DNA of 64,000 nt from Lentisphaerota bacterium (GCA_015061695.1 SUWA01000001.1:22987-86986); one strand, 5' to 3'. Shown: positions 9,606-19,165, counted from the stretch's first letter. Program-made: numbers and translations. The notes: generated by a model from the sequence alone, not told the origin.

Positions 9606-10313
9606 ATGAAAAAACACTTCACTCTCATTGAACTGCTTGTCGTGATTGCCATTATCGCTATCCTGGCGGCCATGCTTCTGCCGGCACTTTCTGCCGCGCG
9701 CGAGCGGGCCAGAGTAACCAACTGTAAAGCCAAACTCAACAACATCGGCAAAGCCTGTATCATGTATGCTGACAGCAACAAAGACCGTATGCCGGCCTAC
9801 GGCAACCGTCCCGGGTGTACTTGCAAAAACTGTAATTACGAGTTCGGGCGCAATATTTCCGGCAACAGCACTGACCGCGGCACCAGTGTGCCGGGATTGC
9901 TGATCTACGGCGGATACTTCGGTACCGATCAGAACAGCAATCAATTTGAATCTGCCATGTTCCAATGCCCCAGCGACAGCGAATGGTTCAAGAATCCGGC
10001 CAGCACAATTTCTTATGTTTACGCGTTCATCAACCGCGGTTCGTGCAAGGCGGTTTCCGCCAGCAGCTCGTTCATACTTTCCAACCGCATGGTGCCGGGC
10101 CGGGATAATCCGGATCTTTACATTTTCGGCGACGTTGCGCCTTATTACACGCCGGAAAAAAGCATGGTCCACCCCAATTTGATCAATACCTTGCATCTGG
10201 GCGGTCATGTCGGTTCGGTCAACACCACTTTGGCTAAAGTTCACGCAGTCGGCGGCGAAAAATTCATCGCTACCGAAATCGAACCGTGGAACAAAGACGA
10301 TTACGGCAACTGA
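9606..10313 (+). CDS. Prepilin-type N-terminal cleavage/methylation domain protein (pseudopilin)
   Basis: The N-terminus has a short basic leader and the type IV prepilin motif: MKKH, then [13 protein letters not shown], with Glu at mature position 5. The cleavage site lies just before Phe. The globular part carries [10 protein letters not shown] and a conserved end-region ([11 protein letters not shown]) like the H-X9-DG-type pseudopilins abundant in Lentisphaerae and Planctomycetes. It is made at the inner membrane and processed by a prepilin peptidase. AAAGGA precedes ATG 9606. The secreted glycosidase-like gene starts 23 bases after its stop, suggesting joint function at the cell envelope. 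Confidence 0.88.
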   Translation: MKKHFTLIELLVVIAIIAILAAMLLPALSAARERARVTNCKAKLNNIGKACIMYADSNKDRMPAYGNRPGCTCKNCNYEFGRNISGNSTDRGTSVPGLLIYGGYFGTDQNSNQFESAMFQCPSDSEWFKNPASTISYVYAFINRGSCKAVSASSSFILSNRMVPGRDNPDLYIFGDVAPYYTPEKSMVHPNLINTLHLGGHVGSVNTTLAKVHAVGGEKFIATEIEPWNKDDYGN

Positions 10314-10336
10314 AAAAAAACGGCGGATTTCTATTT

Positions 10337-13300
10337 ATGAAAATATTTAACAAAAAGTTATTTACGCTTTTAGGCGCTGCCTGTGGTCTGACTTTTGCCG
10401 CATCAGCCGCAGAAGTACCCTTTCAGCTGCTCACCAACGATACGATACAAGTTTTGTGGCACGGCAACCCGCTGGTCATCAGCGAACGATTCAGCTGTCT
10501 GCAGCAGGATGGTTTTGCCGGATCGGAACAGCGGCTGGAAAAAATCGGCGAACACCGGGTACTCAACCACTTCGGCAAAGTCGACAACATGGCCTACCGC
10601 CGCGAAGCTGTACTGAAAAATGGCGGCAAAGAAGTCGAAATATCGTTTCAGGTCAACGTGCCGGCCTACAACACCAAAACGATCAATCAGGCGCAATCTT
10701 ACGCGATCTATCTTGATTACAAAGACTTTGCCAACTGGCGATACACCGCATTGACCGGCCGGATCCACCAAACCTCGATCCAAAAAGGCGTGCTGCAGCC
10801 CAATGCGCCCGACGGCAATATATTTGCCGGCAGCATCCGGCAGGTGGTGCTGGAGTCGCCCGATGGCAAACGCTCGCTGGTGATCGACTGCAGCCCCGGA
10901 GGAGTCAACGATTTCTACAGCGATTACCCGCCCAACGGCATCATGAGTTTGTGGGGATTCCAGAAAATCCAAGGCCAACTTTGCATTTATGTGGGCTACC
11001 GCCCCCAATTCTACGGCGGCTCCAACACCGGCAAAGTACAGATCTACGAAGGCCGGGCCGAAGATTACGCCCAGCGCCACGCCCACCGGCACTACCCATA
11101 TTTTTCGGAACTCGACCCGGATCGGCTTTACGCGCTGGCCGCCGACAATGTCGGCAAACGCTACACCAAACTGCATTTGCAGAAATTCACCCCGCAGCAA
11201 GCGGCCGGCTGGCTGAATATTGATGGTATCCAACGCCGCCAACAGCACACCAGCGGTGCGGCTTACAGCGCCCTTTACGGCAGCGGCAAACACACTTTCC
11301 GCATGAGCAATCTGCGCAGCGGGGTGCATCTGCTGACCTTTATTGCTCCGGCTTATGAAGATGCTGTCAATGATATGAATATAGCTGTCAATGGTAAAAG
11401 CATGGTCAAAAATCTGAATCTGCCGCCGCAGACACTTACTCATATAACGCTGCCGGTATGGATCGAAAACGGAACTGCTGATATTGAACTATCAGGCAAC
11501 TGGCAGCTGTCAACGGTCGGCGATCAGATATTGCAGACCAGCGCAGAAGACTTCTCGTTCCGGCGCGGATTCTGGGTCAGCCATGCCGGTCCGCACCCGG
11601 CGGTGATGTTCCAGAGCGGTCATTACCTGACCGAACCGGAATTCAAAGTCAGCATTTCCAGCTATCCGCTGCCCATACCGGGGCAGGAAATGCAGCAACC
11701 GCGCAAAGACCTGACTTATACGACCGCCCACGCTGAATTTGCCCCCGGCAGAGATTGGCGCAACGGCGCTATGATCGGTGGCTGGGGGCCGAGCAACAAC
11801 GGCTCTTTTGATGAATTTTCGGCTCCGGGCGCGATCGAAAAACGCCTGGACGAGCTGCAGAACGATAAAGTCGATACTGTGATCCTCAACGGTCTGCTTT
11901 CGCGCCACACTTACATACATCATATCGACCGGGTGGAAAAAGCCGTCGCTCAAATCGTCAAGGCCGGACATCAACGCAATATGCACTTTATCGACCATTG
12001 GGATTTTTCGGAGCTTTGGAACTGCGACAGCGGCTTCCGCCTGATGACCGAACGCATGGATCAGCTGCAGCAGATGGTTTCGACCGGCTTGCCGGCCCGC
12101 GGTCTCTGCCCGACCAATCCGATCACCCGTCAGGTGTTTTATGATTCAGTCGTCCGCCATGTCAAAGCTACCGATATTGATGGACTTATGATCGATGAAA
12201 GTTGTTTCCACGGTATTGAATTCTGCGGTTGTGCTCACTGCCGGATCGCCTTTACGCGCGACACCAACTGGCAGCTGCCGGTCGATGAAACCAGCCCGGA
12301 ACTCTTCAACAAAAATTCCCCGCTCTGGCAGGCCTGGCTGGCATGGCGCATGAAAGCGATCGGCGATTTCCAGGTCGGTCTGCGCCAGGCAGTCCGTCAG
12401 GTCAAGCCCGATCTGGTTTTTATCGGTTATACCACCCACTACGGCATGTATTCAAATTATGCAACGGTCAGGCTGGGCGGCAGTCTGGAGCAGTTTTGCC
12501 GTGCCTGGGACTTCCCCGGAACGGAGATCATGAGCCGCAACGGATTTGCCAGCTACCGCTCGGTGATGTGTTTCCGGAAAATGAAAAACATGGTCAAAAA
12601 TGTCTACGGCCTGCCGGTTTTCGGTCTGGTTTACAGCGATGTAAATGACTGGGATGTCATGTATTTCGGCTGGGCTTTGAATAACCTCAACGCCCAAACT
12701 ACCTGGGATGGCGGCTCTCCCTGCCCGGAGGGTAAGCCCAACTACCGGAGATTTACAGTCGAAAACGGCAATATGAATTTTGCCACAGTCGCCAGCAAAG
12801 CCGAAATCGCGCTTTACTTTTCCAACTACAGCCGCGATATTGATAAAAGCGCCTCTGCGCATGTGGATGTGATGGGTTTTTCGCAAGTGATGACTGCCAA
12901 CCACATTCCGCATGAATTCATCTTCGAAGCGGGGCTGACACCGGAAATTCTTTCGCGCTACAAAGTATTGTTTATCAACAATGCCACGGCCATACGCGAA
13001 AAAGATGTATTGGCTATCCGCGACTATGTGCGCAACGGCGGCATTGTTTACATATCGAACTTCGGCGGCTTTTACAACGATATTGCCCAGAAGCACAACG
13101 AGTGGCCGGTCGGCAAATATCTGTTGAACGGTTCAAAATACGACCGCTCCGACCAGAGTAAATTCCACGCAATCAGCTGGAACAGCGGCAAAAAGGTCAA
13201 ACTGAGTAAATCCGCTTACTACCTGCCGTATAAACTTGCACCCGAGCTGGAAGTAATTGCCCGTTTTGAAAACGGCAGTAAAACCGGCACGCCCGGACTG

Positions 13301-13795
13301 GTTTGCAACCAAATCGGCAAAGGCAAAGTCTACTTCTGCCCCACTGCATTCGGTGCTTATGCGGCTGCATTTGAAGCCAGCAGCCGCTCAAAAATGAACT
13401 TTGAAGCCAACGAAGAAATGGAAGCCGTTATTCTGGATATGATCAAAACCGTGGCCGGAGAACACTTTGTCTGGCAGACCGAAAATGTTCCGTCGCAAGT
13501 TCTTACGTCGCTTTATCAGGATAAGTCCGGCAAAATTCTGGCGCATTTTTTGAACGCTACCAAGTCCAACTACCGCAAGGGCGAAATGATCCCCAGCCGC
13601 CCGCCGGCAAATTGTTTTGAAGCGTTGGAGCAAGAGATGTCTTTTACGATCCAACATCCCGGCACCAGGGCCTACGCGGCTTCGCCGGAATTTGATAAAT
13701 TCATCGAACTGCCGGTCAAGCGCAACAAGGGCAAGTTGACCGTAACGATCCCCGGCGGCACGCTCAAAGGCTATATGGTCGTGCATGTAGAATAA
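10337..13795 (+). CDS. Secreted large glycoside-hydrolase-like protein with beta-galactosidase trimerisation-like domain
   Basis: ATG 10337 is chosen because it begins a clean signal peptide (MKIFNKKLFTLLGAACGL... ending ASA-A); an earlier in-frame start at 10286 would bury it. The 1152-residue product has an N-terminal beta-rich region, a TIM-barrel-like catalytic region from about residue 478 (MIGGWGPSNN) to 800, with a possible acidic catalytic motif MIDESCFHG around Glu621, and then a class-I glutaminase-like fold at ~820-950 (VLFINNATAIREKDVLAIRDYVRNGG). That last domain resembles the GH42 trimerisation domain. A Cys-rich CGCAHC follows the Glu. The glycan target is unknown and the family assignment is by pattern only. 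Confidence 0.75.
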   Translation: MKIFNKKLFTLLGAACGLTFAASAAEVPFQLLTNDTIQVLWHGNPLVISERFSCLQQDGFAGSEQRLEKIGEHRVLNHFGKVDNMAYRREAVLKNGGKEVEISFQVNVPAYNTKTINQAQSYAIYLDYKDFANWRYTALTGRIHQTSIQKGVLQPNAPDGNIFAGSIRQVVLESPDGKRSLVIDCSPGGVNDFYSDYPPNGIMSLWGFQKIQGQLCIYVGYRPQFYGGSNTGKVQIYEGRAEDYAQRHAHRHYPYFSELDPDRLYALAADNVGKRYTKLHLQKFTPQQAAGWLNIDGIQRRQQHTSGAAYSALYGSGKHTFRMSNLRSGVHLLTFIAPAYEDAVNDMNIAVNGKSMVKNLNLPPQTLTHITLPVWIENGTADIELSGNWQLSTVGDQILQTSAEDFSFRRGFWVSHAGPHPAVMFQSGHYLTEPEFKVSISSYPLPIPGQEMQQPRKDLTYTTAHAEFAPGRDWRNGAMIGGWGPSNNGSFDEFSAPGAIEKRLDELQNDKVDTVILNGLLSRHTYIHHIDRVEKAVAQIVKAGHQRNMHFIDHWDFSELWNCDSGFRLMTERMDQLQQMVSTGLPARGLCPTNPITRQVFYDSVVRHVKATDIDGLMIDESCFHGIEFCGCAHCRIAFTRDTNWQLPVDETSPELFNKNSPLWQAWLAWRMKAIGDFQVGLRQAVRQVKPDLVFIGYTTHYGMYSNYATVRLGGSLEQFCRAWDFPGTEIMSRNGFASYRSVMCFRKMKNMVKNVYGLPVFGLVYSDVNDWDVMYFGWALNNLNAQTTWDGGSPCPEGKPNYRRFTVENGNMNFATVASKAEIALYFSNYSRDIDKSASAHVDVMGFSQVMTANHIPHEFIFEAGLTPEILSRYKVLFINNATAIREKDVLAIRDYVRNGGIVYISNFGGFYNDIAQKHNEWPVGKYLLNGSKYDRSDQSKFHAISWNSGKKVKLSKSAYYLPYKLAPELEVIARFENGSKTGTPGLVCNQIGKGKVYFCPTAFGAYAAAFEASSRSKMNFEANEEMEAVILDMIKTVAGEHFVWQTENVPSQVLTSLYQDKSGKILAHFLNATKSNYRKGEMIPSRPPANCFEALEQEMSFTIQHPGTRAYAASPEFDKFIELPVKRNKGKLTVTIPGGTLKGYMVVHVE

Positions 13796-13881
13796 CAGCA
13801 GCCCATGCAACCAACCTGACTGCTGTTATATGAATTCGATCTTACTGATTTTTTTGACAGCAATTAAAAATTTATGCAAAA

Positions 13882-13930
13882 AACAGGGGCATTGCAACTT
13901 TTGGCAAAATTTTGCAACGGCCCCCGTTTT
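13882..13930. terminator. Bidirectional hairpin terminator; also a member of a GGGGC-N-TTGCAA palindrome
   Basis: GGGGC-A-TTGCAA (13886-13897) pairs with TTGCAA-CG-GCCCC (13912-13924), with outer AAAAC/GTTTT extension. T-runs follow on both strands (GTTTT on plus, GTTTTTTG on minus). It sits between convergent genes. A palindrome with the same core occurs at 63822-63854. Confidence 0.7.
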
Positions 13931-13947
13931 ACTGCATCAAGTACCGC

Positions 13948-14574
13948 TCACCCGCCGCAGCCTACTACTTGCGTCAGGATCACAAACTTTTCTTGGGGCA
14001 GACTCAAAACATTGTTCAAAACTGTTTTGTCAAAACTGCCGCATACTACGGTATTGAATTTGTAAGCCGAACAGAAAAGATAAATGTTTTGCATGATCGC
14101 ACCGGCTTCCATCGCCACATAGCGCTCACCTTTGGCGCCGAAAACAGTGTTGTCAGCCACCATAATGATTACCAGCGGTGCTTTGCTGCCCATCTTGCGG
14201 CCGTCAGAAGCAAATCGGACATCCTGCTTGCTGACCTTGATCAACTCATTATTGCCCAGATCATGCTTGTACACACCATCCGGCAACGCCACATAGAGTT
14301 CGATCGCGTGCTTGCCCAGCGCCGCCGGGACGGTGCGCTTGCCATTGGGGCGGTTAACGCCATAAGCGGCCCAGAGCAAGTTGGATATTTCGGCCGGCGA
14401 AAGCGCTTCTTTGGCAAAATTCCGGGCTGTACGCCGTTTTTCCAACGCAGTTTTCAGCGAAACATCACCTTTAAGATTAACTTCCGGCAGCAGTATATTG
14501 CCATTGGTATTATCGGCGGCCAGCACTGCACTGCAAGCCAGTGCCATAACTCCACCCAGCAATCGTTTTTTCAT
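13948..14574 (-). CDS. Nitroreductase-like flavoprotein with signal peptide
   Basis: The 208-residue product starts with a signal peptide (MKKRLLGGVMALACSAVLAA), which is unusual for this family. The mature part has the nitroreductase/SagB-type opening EKRRTARNF, then SPAEISNLLWAAYGVNRPNGKRTVPAA, and a C-terminal AMEAGAIMQNIYL segment. The family uses FMN to reduce nitro groups, quinones or to oxidise azolines. An exported version would act in the periplasm or at the envelope, perhaps as a lipoprotein; that location is inferred. It seems a single-gene unit ending at a bidirectional terminator. Confidence 0.82.
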   Translation of the reverse strand: MKKRLLGGVMALACSAVLAADNTNGNILLPEVNLKGDVSLKTALEKRRTARNFAKEALSPAEISNLLWAAYGVNRPNGKRTVPAALGKHAIELYVALPDGVYKHDLGNNELIKVSKQDVRFASDGRKMGSKAPLVIIMVADNTVFGAKGERYVAMEAGAIMQNIYLFCSAYKFNTVVCGSFDKTVLNNVLSLPQEKFVILTQVVGCGG

Positions 14575-14997
14575 AAATCATACTCCTTACGCTGATTTGA
14601 TTTTTAAGATAGCATACCACTGGGATATTTTCAAATTTCCGGATCAACTTTTTCTTCATTCCCGCCCGGCAGTATCCCCCCTGCCCCAAAACCGAAAACC
14701 AATATAATATAACCCGCTGCAACACTTTTCCGGATCAAACCGATGCAATAATTCAACATAAAAAATCATACCAGCACCGGCAAACACGGGATATTGATCC
14801 GGCATTACTCCCTCGCCATACAAAAAACTGTAAATATTTTGTTCAAATGAGTTTCCAACAGTAGCAAAATAATACACTGCATGTTATATTAAACAAATCA
14901 ATGGGGAGCAAAGATTTTTCCAAACTTTTTTCTCCTCAAGCAATATTGCTTATAAACAACGGTAAATCAAGCAAATAAACAACTGCGGGGATTTGAT
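14575..14997. other. 423-bp divergent intergenic region with a 14-bp perfect palindrome
   Basis: It separates the nitroreductase-like gene (minus) from the giant glycine-rich gene (plus). A TATATT at 14884-14889 is a possible minus-10 element for the plus gene. AAGCAATATTGCTT at 14938-14951 is a perfect palindrome, 46 bases before the start codon, and may be an operator. No convincing ORF was found. Confidence 0.5.
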
Positions 14998-17900
14998 ATG
15001 CAAGCAACAGCTGAAATTGCCGACCGGAGTACCCAGGCTTCTGCCGTGTCAAAAAATATTTATTACTCCTATGATACAAAAAATAACTTCATATATTCCA
15101 CCGGTACAATTACAATAGATACTTCGGGGAATACCCCGACTATCACAGTAGACGGCAATCTGGTAAAAACAGGCAAAATTGTTGATGGCGTTGCCGTTTT
15201 TGACTTCAATTATATTGAATTGGCAGCCAATACCCAAATAACAATTACCGGGGAGCGCCCGCTTGCATTAAACTCTTATACCGACATGGTAATATCTTCA
15301 AGCATAGATGTATCCGGCGAAATAGCAGGTCGTGCCGGAGGCGGCGCGGGCGGTGCCGGCGGCGATGGCGGCGCTGCCGGAGTTGGCGGCGACGGCGGCA
15401 GTGGCGGCAATGGCGGATTGTATGGTTCAGGCAGTTATTACAGCGGAGTGCGAGGCGGCAGCGGCAGCAATGGCTCAAGCGGCAACCGTGGCGCTAAAGG
15501 CGAAACAGGAAGCAAAGGTCAAAACGGCCAAAGCGGTTTTGGTGCTGATGATATTACCGAAGCAACCGGCAATGGCGGACAAGGCGGTACTGCAAACGCG
15601 TATTATGCCGACGGCGGTAATGGCGGCAGTGGCGGCAGCGGCGGCAGAATGGGTTCTTACGGCGATGGCTACAGAGGCAATGACGGAACCCAAGGCACTC
15701 AAGGCGAAAATGGCAACAGTGGCGGGAGTGGTTTATCCGGCAGCATGGGAATTGATGCAATATCAAACCGAAATGCCGACTCGCTTGACCTGATAGCCGG
15801 TACCGGCGGCGCGGGCGGCAGCGGTGGCGGCGGCGGGGCCGGTGGTAACGGCGGCGGCGGCGGTGGCGCGGGCGGCGGCGGTGGCGGCGGTGGCGGCGGA
15901 GCCATAAAAGAAATCAATTACGGAGTGGGATATATCAATGGCGCTCATGGTGGTGTCGGCGGTTCTGGCGGTAACGGCGGCAAAGGCGGTTCTGGCGGTA
16001 ACGGCGGCAATGGCGGTGCCGGAGGTACAGGCGGCAACGGCGGCGGTTGTATCGTATTATCAGCCCGGGGAAATCTGTTTTTTGACTCATTGATCAATAT
16101 TTCTGCCGGGAATGCGCAAGCCGGTCAAACCGGCAATTACGGCAGCAATGGCAGTTCCGGGAAGAGCGGAGGAAAAGGTTTTGTAGTTCATAACAATGGC
16201 TATGTAGGCCCCGGTTACGATGGAGGTGCCGGCGGCGATGGCGGTAACGGCGGTTCTGGCGGTAACGGCGGCAAAGGCGGCGATGGCGGTAACGGAGGCA
16301 ATGGCGGCCAAGGTACTCCGGGAATGATAAAATTGTCAGGATCTTTGATTTTTGCTGCCGACGGCACTGTTATATCAGGCAATGGCAATAACGATACCGC
16401 CGCTGACCGCAGTGGAGTCATTACATACATCTCCAATATGAGCAACTTGTTTACAGAAAAACAGAAAGTTGATTTTGAAGGTGCGCTGCAATTCGGCTCA
16501 ACTACTCTCGATGATTATCTGAAAGTAAAATCATCATACAGCGATACTCTTTATATTCCGATCATAGGTGGATTGGAAAATATAGGAGCTGGCGAGTATG
16601 GCTTTTGCAAAAAAGACAATCCGGCCCTGTCGATATCTTCCGGTATGAGATTGGACAGCTTCAGCAATGAATTTGCAATATACAGATTGTCAGGTATTTA
16701 TGATGGGTTTGATCAGATTTTTATTCAGAATGTAACAACATCAACTCTCGATAAATATACTCTGCAAGTAGGCAATTACTCACAAACTGTTGAAATCAAC
16801 AATTTAACTGCTGATTCCACCTGGACCATTTGCGTCCCGGAAAGAATGAGTGTTTCGCTTACCAAAAGCCGGCAGGAAAAAGCAGATTTGCAAATTACTT
16901 CGTTTTCTGTTGCAGAATCCATAAAATCCGGTAACAGCCTGACATTAAACTTTACGATCAAAAATAATGGTTCAGCAACCGCTCAAGCGTCAAAACTTTA
17001 TGTTTATGACAACGATGTAAAGATTGGCGAAGCGTCCATAGCAACTATCAAAGCTGGCGGTGTTTACCAAAACTCTTATACAATTGCAGCTGACAAATTA
17101 ACCGTTGGTGCCAACAAAATCCGCCTGGTGGCCGACGGTGGCGGAGTTGTGGCCGAAACCAACGAAGATAACAATGGTTACACCAGAACGGTCAAAGTTA
17201 CGGAAGACTTGGCTCCGGCGGATTTGATTATTTCCAACTTTACTGTGGCTTCGAGTGTAAAAAGTAATGAGGATTTGCTCCTTACTGTAACAGTCAAGAA
17301 TCAGGGTGGTATTTCGGCCAAGGCTTCGCGGGTTTATGTTTACAACGATGGTGTAAAGATCGGCGATATTTATATCGGCACAGTCTATGCCGGAAAAACT
17401 TACACCAACAGTTACACCATTGCCGCCGGTACGCTCAAGGCCGGTGATCGTAAGATTCGTTTGGTGGCCGATGGCGCTAACATCGTGCCGGAATCGGATA
17501 ATAACAACAATGGTTACACCAGAACGGTCAAGGTTACGGAAGATTTGGCTCCGGCGGATTTGATTATTTCAAACTTTGACATTGCTGCAAGCGCCAAGAC
17601 AAACGAAGACTTGAAACTTACTGTAACAGTCAAGAATCAGGGCGGGATTTCTGCCAAAGCCTCGCGGGTGTATGTGTATAATGATGGCGTGAAGATCGGC
17701 GATATTTATATCGGAACGGTCTACGCCGGTAAAACTTACACCAACAGTTACACCATTGCCGCCGGTACGCTCAAAGCTGGGGATCATAAAATCCGTTTGG
17801 TGGCCGATGGTGCCAACATTGTGCCGGAATCGGATAATAACAACAATGGTTACACCAAAACGGTCAAAGTTACGGAAGATTTGGCTCCGGCGGATTTGAT

Positions 17901-18864
17901 TATTTCCAACTTTGACATTGCTTCGAGCGTTAAGGCCAACGAGGCGTTGAAACTTACTGTAACAGTCAAGAATCAGGGCGGGATTTCGGCCAAGGCTTCG
18001 CGGGTTTATGTTTACAACGATGGTGTAAAGATCGGCGATATTTATATCGGTGCAGTTTACGCCGGTAAAACTTACACCAACAGTTACACCATTGCTGCCG
18101 GTACGCTCAAAGCCGGGGATCGTAAGATCCGCTTGGTGGCCGATGGCGCTAACATCGTGCCGGAATCGGACAATAACAACAACGGTTATACCAGAACGGT
18201 CAAGGTTACGGCGGTTAAAACTCCGGCGGACTTGGTGGTCAGCACGCTTACGGCCCCGGCTTCGGCCAACCAATCACAAGCTGTAAAAATCAACTTTACG
18301 GTCAAAAATCAGGGCGACACCGCCGCATCTTCGTCAATTATGTATATTTATGTTGACGGCAATATGGTCGGTGCAACGATGGTCGATGCGCTGAATGGTG
18401 GTGCTTCATTCAGCGGCAGTTACACCATTGCGGCCGGAGCCATGTCAAGCGGAACCCATCGCATCCGGGTGCTGGCGGACGGCAACAATGCGATTGCAGA
18501 ATCCGACAATAACAACAACGGTTATTCGCGGGCGATCAACATTGTTTCGACTCCGGCGGCGGATGCTCCGGCGGCTTTGCCGATGCTCGATACCGCCGCT
18601 CCGCTGGCGTTTGAGGAAGTGTTGGACGATGCGGTCGATACGTTTGAGTTCGAGTTGAGCGCTTCCGGCAAGGTCGATATTGATTTGAGCTTTGAAGATG
18701 CTTCCAACGCCCAAGTCGCGTTGTTCGATGCGGCGGGCAATGAGTTTGCACTCAATGACGCCTTGACTTCGGTCGATACTTTGAGTGCCGGGCTTTATCA
18801 GGTGGCGGTTACTGCCGATGACGAAGTCAAAAGCAAATACGCCATCGAGCTTGCGCTGGCTTGA
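14998..18864 (+). CDS. Giant glycine-rich, collagen-like protein with five CARDB-like adhesion modules
   Basis: The 1288-residue product is built in blocks. Residues ~1-110 are beta-rich. Residues ~110-450 are glycine-rich (GGAGG, GGNGG), with two collagen-type Gly-X-Y tracts near 160-190 and 220-250. Residues ~450-625 form a middle domain without recognised motifs. Five Ig-like CARDB modules follow (each about 112 residues, ESDNNNNGYTRTVKV), and a C-terminal PPC-like domain (~1205-1288) ends the chain. CARDB and PPC domains are typical of extracellular adhesins and enzymes. No Sec signal peptide is visible, so export, if any, needs another route. GGGGAT six bases before ATG 14998 supports the start. 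Confidence 0.8.
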   Translation: MQATAEIADRSTQASAVSKNIYYSYDTKNNFIYSTGTITIDTSGNTPTITVDGNLVKTGKIVDGVAVFDFNYIELAANTQITITGERPLALNSYTDMVISSSIDVSGEIAGRAGGGAGGAGGDGGAAGVGGDGGSGGNGGLYGSGSYYSGVRGGSGSNGSSGNRGAKGETGSKGQNGQSGFGADDITEATGNGGQGGTANAYYADGGNGGSGGSGGRMGSYGDGYRGNDGTQGTQGENGNSGGSGLSGSMGIDAISNRNADSLDLIAGTGGAGGSGGGGGAGGNGGGGGGAGGGGGGGGGGAIKEINYGVGYINGAHGGVGGSGGNGGKGGSGGNGGNGGAGGTGGNGGGCIVLSARGNLFFDSLINISAGNAQAGQTGNYGSNGSSGKSGGKGFVVHNNGYVGPGYDGGAGGDGGNGGSGGNGGKGGDGGNGGNGGQGTPGMIKLSGSLIFAADGTVISGNGNNDTAADRSGVITYISNMSNLFTEKQKVDFEGALQFGSTTLDDYLKVKSSYSDTLYIPIIGGLENIGAGEYGFCKKDNPALSISSGMRLDSFSNEFAIYRLSGIYDGFDQIFIQNVTTSTLDKYTLQVGNYSQTVEINNLTADSTWTICVPERMSVSLTKSRQEKADLQITSFSVAESIKSGNSLTLNFTIKNNGSATAQASKLYVYDNDVKIGEASIATIKAGGVYQNSYTIAADKLTVGANKIRLVADGGGVVAETNEDNNGYTRTVKVTEDLAPADLIISNFTVASSVKSNEDLLLTVTVKNQGGISAKASRVYVYNDGVKIGDIYIGTVYAGKTYTNSYTIAAGTLKAGDRKIRLVADGANIVPESDNNNNGYTRTVKVTEDLAPADLIISNFDIAASAKTNEDLKLTVTVKNQGGISAKASRVYVYNDGVKIGDIYIGTVYAGKTYTNSYTIAAGTLKAGDHKIRLVADGANIVPESDNNNNGYTKTVKVTEDLAPADLIISNFDIASSVKANEALKLTVTVKNQGGISAKASRVYVYNDGVKIGDIYIGAVYAGKTYTNSYTIAAGTLKAGDRKIRLVADGANIVPESDNNNNGYTRTVKVTAVKTPADLVVSTLTAPASANQSQAVKINFTVKNQGDTAASSSIMYIYVDGNMVGATMVDALNGGASFSGSYTIAAGAMSSGTHRIRVLADGNNAIAESDNNNNGYSRAINIVSTPAADAPAALPMLDTAAPLAFEEVLDDAVDTFEFELSASGKVDIDLSFEDASNAQVALFDAAGNEFALNDALTSVDTLSAGLYQVAVTADDEVKSKYAIELALA
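15325..16318 (+). repeat. Glycine-codon-rich low-complexity tract
   Basis: GGC/GGT-dominated DNA encodes Gly-Gly-X runs in the giant protein. Base composition is far more G-rich than its neighbours. Slippage-prone repeats are densest near 15805-15900 and 15950-16050. Confidence 0.9.
17211..18218 (+). repeat. Three tandem 336-bp near-identical units (CARDB modules)
   Basis: Units begin at 17211, 17547 and 17883, each opening GGCTCCGGCG-type sequence (CTCCGGCGGA in a fourth, diverged copy at ~18219). Protein identity between units is very high over ~112 residues, while the flanking first and last modules are diverged, indicating recent internal duplication. Confidence 0.92.
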
Positions 18865-18893
18865 AAATAATCAGGTAAAATAAGACACAAAAA

Positions 18894-18940
18894 AACCGGA
18901 ACTGCAATGGGATCTCTCCGCCGTCAGTTCCGGTTGTTTA
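18894..18940. terminator. Bidirectional rho-independent terminator
   Basis: AACCGGAACTG (18894-18904) pairs perfectly with CAGTTCCGGTT (18925-18935); T-rich sequence follows on plus and an A-rich stretch precedes it. It lies between the convergent giant gene and the 71-residue membrane protein gene. Confidence 0.8.
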
Positions 18941-18949
18941 TTACTGTTT

Positions 18950-19165
18950 TTACTTTTTGATCATATTGGCCCGCAGCAGCGCGCCGGGATTGGATTCAGA
19001 AAGTGTTTTTACATCGCTGCTGCTTTCGGCAGCTATCTTGCTTGCAGATTTGTTCAGGTCGCTGCGTTGCGCTTTTTCGGCGGTGCTGCCCAGCAAAACA
19101 ACCGCAAGCAAAGCCAGAACCACAAACAGCACTGTCCGTCCGGAAAATCTTTTAAGTGCATCCAT
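18950..19165 (-). CDS. Small single-pass membrane protein, unknown
   Basis: A 71-residue product with a short basic N-terminus (MDALKRFSGR), one hydrophobic helix (TVLFVVLALLAVVLLG) and a polar, Ser/Lys-rich tail. The strong ribosome site GGAGTAAGG before its ATG and the 26-base distance to mraZ argue that it is real and cotranscribed with mraZ. In many bacteria mraZ is followed by rsmH and the single-pass division protein FtsL. This protein has the FtsL topology but no obvious coiled coil and no rsmH lies between, so an FtsL-like role is speculation. Confidence 0.6.
   Translation of the reverse strand: MDALKRFSGRTVLFVVLALLAVVLLGSTAEKAQRSDLNKSASKIAAESSSDVKTLSESNPGALLRANMIKK

Noticed and set aside
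10286..10336. Longer start for the glycosidase-like protein
   Set aside because: It would place 17 polar residues before the signal peptide and overlap the pilin stop.
14656..14877. 73-codon minus ORF in the intergenic region
   Set aside because: No ribosome site, no domain and an amino-acid mix typical of non-coding sequence.
15245..15948. Minus-strand and alternate-frame ORFs inside the glycine-rich tract
   Set aside because: Their Arg/His/Pro/Ala-only composition is the reverse reading of GGC repeats.
15950..16320. CRISPR-like short repeats
   Set aside because: Repeats are in-frame glycine codons without fixed spacers or conserved direct-repeat length.
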